A stretch of 64,000 bases of DNA from Neoechinorhynchus agilis (taxonomy: Eukaryota; Acanthocephala), in NCBI GenBank assembly GCA_051530055.1, contig CM121342.1, positions 5,766,001 through 5,830,000 on the forward strand, given 5' to 3'. The position numbers and the translations under genes are program-made. The stretch's first letter is position 1. Each line of letters starts with the position of its first letter. Positions 37,820 to 51,566 of the stretch are shown here, piece after piece. The notes beneath the pieces are model-generated. The model was not told the DNA's origin, made no database searches, and saw only the letters and a list, made by a program, of their open reading frames with translations.

Positions 37820-39180
37820 ATAACACATATAAATATTTTTAGACTGATCGTTTAAAACGACTGAACATTCTTATCTATCGAAACATTCCGACATTCCCCC
37901 CTAAGGTTGATCATTTCTTGTTTTTTTAAATATGGAAAAAGTACTAAAAATAAAATTTTATTTACTTTTATCGCGATCGCATCAGAGCAAACATCTTTAC
38001 TAGTAGATAATTTTGTCCCGTAAAATGACTGAACATTCTCACCTCTCGAAACATTCCGCCATCTTGTAAGTGTTTTTAAATATGGAAAAAGTACTAAAAA
38101 TAAAATTTTATTTACTTTTATCGCGATCGCATCAGAGCAAACATCTTTACTAGAAGATAATTTTGTCCCGTAAAATGACTGAACATTCTCACCTCTCGAA
38201 ACATTCCGCCATCTTGTAAGTGTTTTTAAATATGGAAAAAGTACTAAAAATAGAATTTTATTTACTTTTATCGCGATCTCATCAGAGCAAACATCTTTAC
38301 TAGAGATAATTTTGTCCCGTTGTGTTTCTATCGAATAAACAAGGAAACATCTTTACTAGTAGATAATTTTGTCCCGTAAAATGACTGAACATTCTCACCT
38401 CTCGAAACATTCCGCCATCTTGTAAGTGTTTTTAAATATGGAAAAAGTACTAAAAATAGAATTTTATTTACTTTTATCGCGATCGCATCAGAGCAAACAT
38501 CTTTACTAGAAGATAATTTTGTCCCGTAAAATGACTGAACATTCTCACCTCTCGAAACATTCCGCCATCTTGTAAGTGTTTTTAAATATGGAAAAAGTAC
38601 TAAAAATAGAATTTTATTTACTTTTATCGCGATCTCATCAGAGCAAACATCTTTACTAGAGATAATTTTGTCCCGTAAAATGACTGAACATTCTCATCTA
38701 TCGAATAAACGAAGGACAACATCTTTACTAGTAGATAATTTTGTCCCGTAAAATGACTGAACATTCTCACCTCTCGAAACATTCCGCCATCTTGTAAGTG
38801 TTTTTAAATATGGAAAAAGTATTAAAAATAGAATTTTATTTACTTTTATCGCGATCGCATCAGAGCAAACATCTTTACTAGAAGATAATTTTGTCCCGTA
38901 AAATGACTGAACATTCTCACCTCTCGAAACATTCCGCCATCTTGTAAGTGTTTTTAAATATGGAAAAAGTACTAAAAATAGAATTTTATTTACTTTTATC
39001 GCGATCGCATCAGAGCAAACATCTTTACTAGTAGATAATTTTGTCCCGTAAAATGACTGAACATTCTCACCTCTCGAAACATTCCGCCATCTTGTAAGTG
39101 TTTTTAAATATGGAAAAAGTACTAAAAATAGAATTTTATTTACTTTTATCGCGATCGCATCAGAGCAAACGATTTTATCG
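37820..39180. repeat. ~151-bp tandem array, about nine copies
   Basis: The phrase tcccgtaaaatgactgaaca recurs at about 151-bp spacing (38015, 38166, 38372, 38521, 38669, 38745, 38896, 39047), with two shortened units near 38320 and 38700 where the repeat breaks and restarts within ctatcgaataaac. No coding frame. Confidence 0.9.
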
Positions 39181-40204
39181 CGTAAAACTAAAATAAGAAC
39201 AGAAAAAACCCTTTAATGAATTGTTCAAAAACCAAATGGAGTTTAAAAAACAGTCGTGTGCGGGCTTTTGGTACCTTAATAGCTGATAGATTTATCATGT
39301 TCGTCTGGTCGATCAATGTCTAAGAGTGTTTTTTGGGGAGGAATAGTGCATTCGTGCCGTCGTTTTCTCATCCTTTTCTCCCTTTAGTCATAGAACACAC
39401 ACACAAGAGAGCGTTTACGCCGATTCGTGTGTTCATCACGCAAATGATCCCAAATACATACTTTTGGTGTCATATAGAGATTGAGAGCACGACGTATTTA
39501 AGAGATTTAGAACTTTTGAAGAAAACTGTAGAACAATGTCTTCTTGTATAAAAAATGTAGATATGACTAGCACGCGAGCCGTGTATCCAAGTCTCGAAAC
39601 CTAGACCTTTTCGCTCGTCTGTAGAGCACACGCAAACTTCTATTTAATGGGAAAGAGGAGAACAATAAACATTCGGGTCAATTGCTTTTAGAATCAATAT
39701 CTATAATCAATCGAACGCCTAATATTGAATTAGTGTCTTAGAACTGTTTCTCTGGCGCAAAGAAATTTGATTGGTTGCGGACTCTGTAAACAAAATGAAA
39801 AAAAAAGATGTACAAAATTATGTGCTTTTCCGAAAATCTAATTTCTTCGCTAGAAAAAAAAACGATTTTTTTAAATTGACCCTTTGCGGTTTTTGAACAA
39901 TTCTGATAATAAATTTTGGTGGAATCCGATTGGTTTCGGACTGAGAAATCTGTTCAAAATTAACGCATAAACACGAATAATTTCATAATAAACACAAATC
40001 AGTCCGAAAAAAGGGCACTGAAAAAACCCAGAGAAAATGGATTCCAAGTGATGTATTTAAAGATGTCTGAATGAATAGTTATCGTAATCCAATAATACCG
40101 TGTTTTTTTCTATATTTTAATCCATCCGACTAACCCCTCCATTTTCAAGGAGCGAATTTAATCGGAAAAACGGTTTGGTTTTTAATTCTATTAATCCGCA
40201 AGTT
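39181..40204. other. Intergenic region with a possible Tudor-like exon
   Basis: Mostly AT-rich and non-coding. One plus frame (about 39390-39551), preceded by a good acceptor (ctccctttag), encodes IRVFITQMIPNTYFWCHIEI and TYLRDLELLKKTVEQCLL, which resembles the start of an extended Tudor domain. The stop follows at once and no partner exon is seen, so it may be an orphan exon or a relic. Confidence 0.35.
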
Positions 40205-42283
<2,079 letters not shown>

Positions 42284-43630
42284 CTGAAAGCGGAGCTTTA
42301 AATGTCTTAGGAAACCTCGAGAACGCAAACGATTCTTAAACGAGGAGCGTACGCTTAAATCTCAACTTGAAACGAGAGCTTTTTTTTAAACAAGACAGAA
42401 TTTATGTGGAGATTTGGATACACGAGTTCTCTCTCCAAATGGCACGACAGAACTCGTATTTAGTCATGTCAGCCGGATTCTAGAAAAATTCTTTGAAGAG
42501 ATTTTAGGTTTTTTTTTCGAAAAACCACAACAAATTGCGATAATGAGGCTACAATTTCAATATAACGCGCACGTTAGCCAATCAGATTACACCTTTGCGG
42601 TGTTTAAATTGTTTCGCGATTTTCTTTTGTTGAAGAAACTATAAATTATGTATGTTCGAAAAAAAAGGACATTATAAAAAATGAAAATTAAGAATCTATG
42701 CCTTGCTTTAGAAGAAAAAATTCGATTTTATAAAAAAATTTAATATACGAATTTGCTTACCCGATTTATCATCATTTTTTGAACAGTTACGAGTTCAAAA
42801 TTTACGAAGATCTGAAACAGAAAAGACAGTTCGTCGTTTTATCCACGAATCATCAGAAGCATTCTGATTTTAACTTTTGAGCGAAAATGAGTATGACTCT
42901 TTGATCATGTCATTGATATGAAAAATGCGAGAGTTTTCTAATGGTCGCAATGTTGGAAAATATCGCTTTTTTCCTCTTTGAAAACCCTATAAATATAAAA
43001 AACAGAGGAATGCTAATCTTTTGACCAATTAAGAAGCACAATTTTCATTTTCAAATCGTATAATAAGCAATCTCAAATCCGTCCTAATCAGAAAAAATTG
43101 ATGCTAAAATCTCTAAATGCAAAAATAATTCGGATAATAATTTTATTGATAAAAGTAGAGAAGATAGGTTTGGAAAACGTTTCCCGTCGGGTGGGGGAAA
43201 GTGGAGAGTTTGTGAAGTTGGATCCTTCCTCAGGTTTATAAGAAGCTGAGATTGAAGAAGGATGAAAAGAATTGGGATTGCAAGTGTTTTTTGCTCGATA
43301 TGACGATCAAACTTCAAAAACTAACCTGCGCATTATTAGTTTTAGGCGATCAATAATAATCATTAATAACCGATTTCTATTTATTATAACATTGCTGATT
43401 CCTTAATATAGTTCCACTTTCGCATAAATAGAAATATCGTTTTGCCAAAAAGATTTGGGATTTGTAGAAAACTGAGTGTCAAACATGCATTCTCGATTCG
43501 TCGAATCGATTCTTATTATTGTTAATAATATTTACGAAAAATCATTCAGAGTCTTAAAGCATGTTTTTGCCCAATAATGATGCTTTTAGTGCCATGGTAG
43601 CAAAATTATTTTTTGTTTAAGTATAAAATT
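42284..43630. other. Intergenic region upstream of UGP2
   Basis: No supported gene. It should include the UGP2 promoter (minus strand). Around 43190-43260, gtgaagttggatccttcctc resembles the neighbouring 350-bp unit and may be a diverged outer copy. Confidence 0.4.
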
Positions 43631-43639
43631 TTAATAAAA

Positions 43640-46180
43640 CGAGCGTGATATCGTGTCACAACACGTTTTGTTATTGTTTAAAAGTAAAGGACCCACGAAT
43701 GTTTGGGTCCTCATGAACACTCGAATTGGGGGAAGTTGGTGGTCCGTATCTTTTCTAAGGTTCATTTCGGTTCCTGGAAAAACCAGAAGTTGAGAAGATG
43801 GTGAGCACTGACGATTGCAGCGGTCATTGGAACTCAATCTCCGCCGATTCTGGATCTTCCACCAGAGTCCATTTTGTCTACTAATGTTCAGGGCAATCGT
43901 AGCGGCGACCGGTGCAGTTCTCTTTTGTTGTTTGGCCATCTTTTCCGAGTATTTAATAATAAAACGTTTATTTGTTAATTAACAAGAGAATCCATGCAAC
44001 TTTGGGTCCGCCGGAACACTCGAGTTCTGAATTGTTGAATGAATGTTGATTTTGGAGTGGATTACGGGTTTGATCAGAGGAGAGTTTATGAGGTTGGATC
44101 TTTCCGCAGGTCCATTTCGGTTCCTGGAAAAACCAGAAGTTGAGAAGATGGTGAGCACTGACGATTGCAGCGGTCACTGGAACTCAATCTCCGCTGATTC
44201 TGGATCTTCCACCAGAGTCCATTTTGTCTACTAATTTTCAGGGCAATCGTAGCGGCGACCGGTGCAGTTCTCTTTTGTTGTTTGGCCATCTTTTCCGAGT
44301 ATTTAATAATAAAACGTTTATTTGTTAATTAACAAGAGAATCCATGCAACTTTGGGTCCGCCGGAACACTCGAGTTCTGAATTGTTGAATGAATGTTGAT
44401 TTTGGAGTGGATTACGGGTTTGATCAGAGGAGAGTTTATGAGGTTGGATCTTTCCGCAGGTCCATTTCGGTTCCTGGAAAAACCAGAAGTTGAGAAGATG
44501 GTGAGCACTGACGATTGCAGCGGTCACTGGAACTCAATCTCCGCTGATTCTGGATCTTCCACCAGAGTCCATTTTGTCTACTAATTTTCAGGGCAATCGT
44601 AGCGGCGACCGGTGCAGTTCTCTTTTGTTGTTTGGCCATCTTTTCCGAGTATTTAATAATAAAACGTTTATTTGTTAATTAACAAGAGAATCCATGCAAC
44701 TTTGGGTCCGCCGGAACACTCGAGTTCTGAATTGTTAAATGAATGTTGATTTTGGAGTGGATTACGGGTTTGATCAGAGGAGAGTTTATGAGGTTGGATC
44801 TTTCCGCAGGTTCATTTCGGTTCCTGGAAAAACCAGAAGTTGAGAAGATGGGGAGCACTGACGATTGCAGCGGTCACTGGAACTCAATCTCCGCCGATTC
44901 TGGATCTTCCACCAGAGTCCATTTTGTCTACTAATTTTCAGGGCAATCGTAGCGGCGACCGGTGCAGTTCTCTTTTGTTGTTTGGCCATCTTTTCCGAGT
45001 ATTTAATAATAAAACGTTTATTTGTTAATTAACAAGAGAATCCATGCAACTTTGGGTCCGCCGGAACACTCGAGTTCTGAATTGTTGAATGAATGTTGAT
45101 TTTGGAGTGGATTACGGGTTTGATCAGAGGAGAGTTTATGAGGTTGGATCTTTCCGCAGGTCCATTTCGGTTCCTGGAAAAACCAGAAGTTGAGAAGATG
45201 GTGAGCACTGACGATTGCAGCGGTCATTGGAACTCAATCTCCGCCGATTCTGGATCTTCCACCAGAGTCCATTTTGTCTACTAATTTTCAGGGCAATCGT
45301 AGCGGCGACCGGTGCAGTTCTCTTTTGTTGTTTGGACATCTTTTCCGAGTATTTAATAATAAAACGTTTATTTGTTAATTAACAAGAGAATCCATGAAAC
45401 TTTGGGTCCGCCGGAGCACTCGAGTTCTGAATTGTTAAATGAATGTTGATTTTGGAGTGGATTACGGGTTTGATCAGAGGAGAGTTTATGAGGTTGGATC
45501 TTTCCGCAGGTTCATTTCGGTTCCTGGAAAAACCAGAAGTTGAGAAGATGGGGAGCACTGACGATTGCAGCGGTCACTGGAACTCAATCTCCGCTGATTC
45601 TGGATCTTAAACCAGAGTCCATTTTGTCTACTAATTTTCAGGGCAATCGTAGCGGCGACCGGTGCAGTTCTCTTTTGTTGTTTGGCCATCTTTTCCGAGT
45701 ATTTAATAATAAAACGTTTATTTGTTAATTAACAAGAGAATCCATGCAACTTTGGGTCCGCCGGAACACTCCAGCTCCGATTTGTTGAATGAATGTTGAT
45801 TTTGGAGTGGATTACGGGTTTGATCAGAGGAGAGTTTATGAGGTTGGATCTTTCCGCGGGTCCATTTCGTTTCCTGGAAAAACCAGAAGTTGAGACGATG
45901 TTGAGCACTGACGATTGCAGCGGTCATTGGAACTCAATCTCCGCCGATTCTGGATCTTCCACCAGAGTCCATTTTGTCTACTAATTTTCAGGGCAATCGT
46001 AGCGGCGACCGGTGCAGTTCCCTTTTGTTGTTTGGTCATCTTTTCCGAGTATTTAATAATAAAACGTTTATTTGTTAATTAACAAGAGAATCCATGCAAC
46101 TTTGGGTCCGCTGGAACACTCGAGTTCTGAATTGTTGAATGAATGTTGATTTTGGGAGAATTTATGAGGTTGGATCTTTT
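43640..46180 (-). repeat. 350-bp tandem array, seven units
   Basis: Units repeat at exactly 350 bp (ORF ends at 44086, 44436, 44786, 45136, 45486, 45836), over 95% identical. Each unit, on the minus strand, has an ATG opening a 67-aa frame (MAKQQKRTAPVAATIALKIS ... CSPSSQLLVFPGTEM) and, about 45 bp upstream of that ATG, an AATAAA signal. Two further frames of 63 and 69 aa overlap it. The first unit (43.7 kb) is more diverged. The array is the expanded inverted partner of the 21.2-21.7 kb segment. Whether any frame is translated is not decidable here. Confidence 0.9.
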
Positions 46181-46189
46181 CTAAGGTTC

Positions 46190-46625
46190 ATTTCGGGTCT
46201 CGATATCCGAGAGAGAAGATTGGGCAATGGAATAAAATTTTGTAAAAATAGAGACGTTTTGATTGTTTTATTAAAATTTTATAAAGGCATTCATTGAACG
46301 AAGGAAAATCAACTGTGCAAATCTTAGACACTCTTCTCCGTGATACGACGCTGAAGTAAAATTTGGAGAGATCGAGCGAAAGGATTAAAAAATGGAGGAG
46401 GCTTTTAAGGAGGTAAATTTTAAAGGTGGGCCCAATTCAGATTTGATTGAAATTGGAATCTCAAAATTCTGAGTGAGATGACTATCTGGAAGATCGGGGA
46501 AGGATGTGAAGTTGCGGGAGATTGAGAGGGGATCATTTCGAAGCATTTAGAGAAGTTCAATTAAAGTTTGTGATTGTGTGTGATTTCGTTAGATGTTAAC
46601 GAGGAGATTGTGAAGATGAGATTCG
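46190..46625 (-). repeat. Flank of the inverted duplication (partner of 20.82-21.24 kb)
   Basis: Reverse-complement match to 20820-21240, including ttgggcaatggaataaaatt and gaggcttttaaggaggtaaa, with scattered substitutions. The homology ends near 46625, inside a minus frame of unknown meaning. Confidence 0.85.
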
Positions 46626-46906
46626 AGCCAGCGGATCTGCCGAGCGCTTTGATTAAAATCGGAACAGTAATAGAAGAGTAGTGAATAGTCCACGGAATCG
46701 AGACGGGTGATGTGAGATGGATTATTGGGTAGAAACGTGCCATAGACGCAAAGTTGGGAATCCGTTGCAGAAAATTTGGGTCGAAAGCCATTGAGAGGTG
46801 AAACAAAGCGAGTTTGTAAACATTTTTCGATGATTTTTGAAAGAGTTCTTGAAGAATGAGGACAAAAAATCATATGAATAAAATACTGTCTTTGTAAGCA
46901 ATTCAC
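46589..46906 (-). CDS. Possible exon or ORF fragment at the edge of the inverted duplication
   Basis: The minus frame reads SRTLSKIIEKCLQTRFVSPL, then GFRPKFSATDSQLCVYGTFL and NQSARQIRWLESHLHNLL. The composition looks protein-like, but I recognise no family, and another long minus frame (46561-46806) overlaps it. It might be a downstream exon of the ankyrin gene at 49.5 kb. Confidence 0.25.
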   Translation of the reverse strand: MNCLQRQYFIHMIFCPHSSRTLSKIIEKCLQTRFVSPLNGFRPKFSATDSQLCVYGTFLPNNPSHITRLDSVDYSLLFYYCSDFNQSARQIRWLESHLHNLLVNI

Positions 46907-47575
46907 GAAAAATCAGTTTTACCTACGCGACTGCAATTACCGTAAACTGACTGCGAATACTCGGCAATCTTCTTCGGTCTTTCAATCTGAATCTTGGAAT
47001 TTGTGAAATAGATATCATTAAAAATCAATGGCACGGATTAAAGCGAAAAATGTTGAAATTCGCAGGTTATTTTGCAGATAAGCATTCGCTGGGTACTTTT
47101 TTAGTTAAGAATCGCCAAATTCAGCTTACCATCTTAACTTTATAAATTTAAAACGGTCCAACCGTAATAACCGGCACAGTTTAAAAGTATTAAAACGCTT
47201 GATTAAGAATAGCGATACATTTGTAATGTCCTGAAATGTAGATTTGTGTACGTTCGGAGAACTCCCGCCCTTAGTATTTATACAATGGATTCTTGGGTCA
47301 CACCACAATCAACGGGACTTTAATACATCGAAGATTTCAATGAGTCCGGAAATCTACAACGGCTAGCAATCCCAAACAAGAGAATAGAAAATAATGGATC
47401 AACCGAACGACTTATATATACGAGAAATACTAAATTGCGAGTTAAACAAAGTTAATCTCAATATTAAAAAGACAAATGTTCGAAAAGTAAACTTAAGAAA
47501 ACAAGCATCCGCAACTTCAATCCACTAATGAGGACGATTTCGTACTTATGAAGCGTTTTGTTGTGGTTACAGTTC
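46907..47575. other. Unassigned region between duplication and 78-bp array
   Basis: A minus ORF of 60 aa (47126-47308) has no recognisable content. Nothing else is supported. Confidence 0.35.
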
Positions 47576-47579
47576 GATT

Positions 47580-49190
47580 TAATGGTATTCAACTCTAAAA
47601 TTGGGAAGTCAAAGATTTGAGTCAGTATATGAAGAAAAAATAATGAAATCGAAGATAAAAGATAAATTTAAATGGTATTAAATAAAATTGAGAAGTCAGA
47701 GACTGGAGTTAGTATATGAAAATAAAATAATGAAATCGAAGATAAAAGATAAATTTAAATGGTATTAAATAAAATTGAGAAGTCAAAGATTTGAGTTACC
47801 GAACCTTGATAGTTGGGGAAAATACGGAAAATAATGGCTGAGGTCTGAGTTAGTAAATGAAAATAAAATAATGAGATCGAAAATAGTTTTAAATAGCATT
47901 AAATAAAATTGATTAGTCAAAGATTTGAGTTAGTATATGAAAATAAAATAATGAGATAAAAAATAGTTTTAAGTAGCATTAAATAAAATTGAGAAGTCAA
48001 AGATTTGAGTTAGTATATGAAAATAAAATAATGAGATCGAAAATAGTTTTAAATAGCATTAAATAAAATTGATTAGTCAAAGATTTGAGTTAGTATATGA
48101 AGAAAAAATAATGAAATCGAAGATAAAAGATAAATTTAAATGGTATTAAATAAAATTGAGAAGTCAGAGACTGGAGTTAGTATATGAAAATAAAATAATG
48201 AGATCGAAAATAGTTTTAAGTAGCATTAAATAAAATTGAGAAGTCAAAGATTTGAGTTACCGAACCTTGATAGTTGGGGAAAACACGGAAACTAATGGCT
48301 GAGGTCTGAGTTAGTAAATGAAAATAAAATAATGAGATCGAAAATAGTTTTAAATAACATTAAATAAAATTGATTAGTCAAAGATTTGAGTTAGTAGATG
48401 AAAATAAAATAATGAGATCGAAAATAGTTTTGAATAGCATTAAATAAAATTGATTAGTCAAAGATTTGAGTTAGTATATGAAAATAAAATAATGAGATCG
48501 AAAATAGTTTTAAGTAGCATTAAATAAAATTGAGAAGTCAAAGATTTGAGTTAGTAGATGAAAATAAAATAATGAGATCGAAAATAGTTTTAAATAGCAT
48601 TAAATAAAATTGATTAGTCAAAGATTTGAGTTACCGAACCTTGATAGTTGGGGAAAATACGGAAACTAATGGCTGAGGTCTGAGTTAGTAAATGAAAAGA
48701 ATGAGATCAAAGAAAAAAATAGTTTTAAATAGCCTTAAATAAAATTGATTAGTCAAAGATTTGAGTTAGTATATGAAAATAAAATAATGAGATCGAAAAT
48801 AGTTTTAAGTAGCATTAAATAAAATTGATTAGTCAAAGATTTGAGTTTGTATATGAAAATAAAATAATGAGATCGAAAATAGTTTTAAGTAGCATTAAAT
48901 AAAATTGAGAAGTCAAAGATTTGAGTTTGTATATGAAAATAAAATAATGAGATCGAAAATAGTTTTAAGTAGCATTAAATAAAATTGAGAAGTCAAAGAT
49001 TTGAGTTAGTAAATGAAAATAAAATAATGAGATCGAAAATAGTTTTAAATGGTATTCAACTCCAAGATTTATTAATCAAAGATTTGAGTTACCGAACCTT
49101 GATAGTTGGGGAAAATATGGAAACTGATGGCTGAGGTCTGAGTTAGTAAATGAAAAGAATGAGATCAAAGATAAAAAATAGTTTTAAATA
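47580..49190. repeat. ~78-bp tandem array with longer variant units
   Basis: About twenty units share agtcaaagatttgagttagt and gcattaaataaaattga. Every few units a longer form adds ccgaaccttgatagttgggg and ctaatggctgaggtc, about 60 bp (47800, 48250, 48640, 49090). Extremely AT-rich, non-coding. Confidence 0.92.
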
Positions 49191-49193
49191 GCA

Positions 49194-49511
49194 TTAAATC
49201 ACTTCTACTTCGGCAGCTAAATGAAGAGCAGTTTCTCCATTGTTATTGACGTGATCAACTTTGTCTTTGAAAACACGGCTGATCGGTTCACGCCATCGAT
49301 CGATCGCAAAGAAAAAGGCGATTTCTTGCCGGATTTCGTAAATGATGTCCTTTTCACGGTTGCACTTAAAAATTTGGGCACTCACCTTTCGTTTCTCCTT
49401 TACTACTTCTTTTGGTTCTTTTTTCGTGAGATTATGGAGTTTTTTTAAAATATTGGGCGGTCCAAAAATCGATTTACAAGATTTCGAGCGGAAAAAGATG
49501 AAAGAACCCAA
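49194..49511 (-). CDS. 5' exon of an ankyrin-repeat protein, interrupted by the 78-bp array
   Basis: The frame starts MGSFIFFRSKSCKSIFGPPN and ends VDHVNNNGETALHLAAEVEV, which is the first half of an ankyrin repeat (consensus NGETALHLAA). It stops at the edge of the 78-bp array. A donor-like GTAGAAG sits at the boundary (about 49204-49210), so the array may be an intron and the remaining repeats may lie further left, but no matching ankyrin exon is seen before 46.6 kb. Ankyrin repeats mediate protein binding; the partner is unknown. Confidence 0.5.
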   Translation of the reverse strand: MGSFIFFRSKSCKSIFGPPNILKKLHNLTKKEPKEVVKEKRKVSAQIFKCNREKDIIYEIRQEIAFFFAIDRWREPISRVFKDKVDHVNNNGETALHLAAEVEVI

Positions 49512-49539
49512 AAAAAGTGGTGAAGCTAAGAAAAATTAG

Positions 49540-49990
49540 TTCAAAGATGAGAGCAAATGCCGGGAACCGTTTATATTCTGATCAAATTTTAAAGGATCGG
49601 AAATTGATTTCGTTTATTTGGGCGGCTTTGTGTGTGTTTAAAACGATCGCTTCAAAGTTGAATTTTAGAACACGAAAAACCCGTTCTAAAGTTTTTAACG
49701 AATGAATGCCAAAAAACTATTTATTGAAACTATCGATGGATACAGCCATCGAAACTAACTGAGATCTGCCGTTCTCAGTTAAAAAAAACGAAAACACTTC
49801 TTCGCACTTTGTGAGGCTGAGCAATTCCATAACGCAACTTTTAATCGAAGCAACTGAACAAATCTTCGGGAAACGCAACCGCTCGAGAAACTTGAGATTA
49901 ACAGCGAAGAACGGTGCTATTTTGCCATGAGATCAAAGGTCACGACGTCGTTTCCAAACGAAGTTACTGATGTGAAAGAATCGTTCTTTT
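49540..49990. other. Region between ankyrin gene and 79-bp array
   Basis: No gene recognised. It should contain the promoter of the ankyrin gene on the minus strand. Confidence 0.35.
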
Positions 49991-49999
49991 GTTTCCCAC

Positions 50000-51340
50000 G
50001 AAATTTCTCTTATTTTGAAGGCTTTTAATAAAGAAAAAGTCAAATTTAAAATCCGTCCACTGTTCTGTTGTTTCCTACGAAATTTCTCTTATTTTGAAGG
50101 CTTTTAATAAAGAAAAAGTCAAATTTAAAATCCGTCCAACGTTCTGTTGTTTCCCACGAAATTTCTCTTATTTTGAAGGCTTTTAATAAAGAAAAAGTCA
50201 AAATTTAAAATCCGTCCACCGTTCTATTGTTTCCCACGAAATTTCTCTTATTTTGAAGGCTTTTAATAAAGAAAAAGTCAAATTTAAAATCCGTCCACCG
50301 TTCTATTGTCCACGAAATTTCTCTTATTTTGAAGGCTTTTAATAAAGAAAAAGTCAAAATTTAAAATCCGTCCACCGTTCTATTGTTTCCCACGAAATTT
50401 CTCTTATTTTGAAGGCTTTTAATAAAGAAAAAGTCAAAATTTAAAATCCGTCCAACGTTCTATTGTTTCCCACGAAATTTCTCCTATTTTGAAGGCTTTT
50501 AATAAAGAAAAAGTCAAATTTAAAATCCGTCCAACGTTCTTTTGTTTCCCACGAAATTTCTCTTATTTTGAAGGCTTTTAATAAAGAAAAAGTCAAATTT
50601 AAAATCCGTCCACCGTTCTATTGTTTCACGAAATTTCTTATTTTGAAGGCTTTTAATAAAGAAAAAGTCAAATTTAAAATCCGTCCAACGTTCTATTGTT
50701 TCCCACGAAATTTCTCTTATTTTGAAGGCTTTTAATAAAGAAAAAGTCAAATTTAAAATCCGTCCACCGTTCTATTGTTTCCCACGAAATTTCTCTTATT
50801 TTGAAGGCTTTTAATAAAGAAAAAGTCAAAATTTAAAATCCGTCCAACGTTCTATTGTTTCCCACGAAATTTCTCCTATTTTGAAGGCTTTTAATAAAGA
50901 AAAAGTCAAATTTAAAATCCGTCCATCGTTCTTTTGTTTCCCACGAAATTTCTCTTATTTTGAAGGCTTTTAATAAAGAAAAAGTCAAATTTAAAATCCG
51001 TCCACCGTTCTATTGTTTCCCACGAAATTTCTCTTATTTTGAAGGCTTTTAATAAAGAAAAAGTCAAATTTAAAATCCGTCCACCGTTCTATTGTTTCCC
51101 TCGAAATTTCTCTTATTTTGAAGGCTTTTAATAAAGAAAAAGTCAAAATTTAAAATCCGTCCACCGTTCTATTGTTTCCCTCGAAATTTCTCTTATTTTG
51201 AAGGCTTTTAATAAAGAAAAAGTCAAATTTAAAATCCGTCCAACGTTCTATTGTTTCCCTCGAAATTTCTCTTATTTTGAAGGCTTTTAATAAAGAAAAA
51301 GTCAAATTTAAAATCCGTCCACCGTTCTTTTGTTTCCGCC
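50000..51340. repeat. ~79-bp tandem array, about 17 copies
   Basis: The phrase ttttgaaggcttttaataaa and tccgtccaccgttctattg recur at 77 to 80 bp. The array ends about 230 bp before the trehalase start and could influence its transcription; no coding. Confidence 0.93.
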
Positions 51341-51566
51341 GAAATTTTTATTCAACCCAAACTGTAAACAACTGCTTTTTCGTTTGTTCAAAAAAAACGT
51401 GAACTTCCCATCCGTTGCCTTGGTTGCCTGTATTCTTAGGTTCAATCAAAGCAGAAATCCCGTTTTTTTTCGTGGACGATACATAAAGCAATTCGGTTTG
51501 ATTGTCTCTGTTCTTAAAATATTGATGTTTTTTTCTAAAGTTTCGTATCACTTCTTGTCTCTAAGA

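Noticed and set aside
49221-49705. Plus-strand ORFs at the ankyrin locus
   Set aside because: They are shadows of the minus-strand frame with the ankyrin motif NGETALHLAA, and have no recognisable content.
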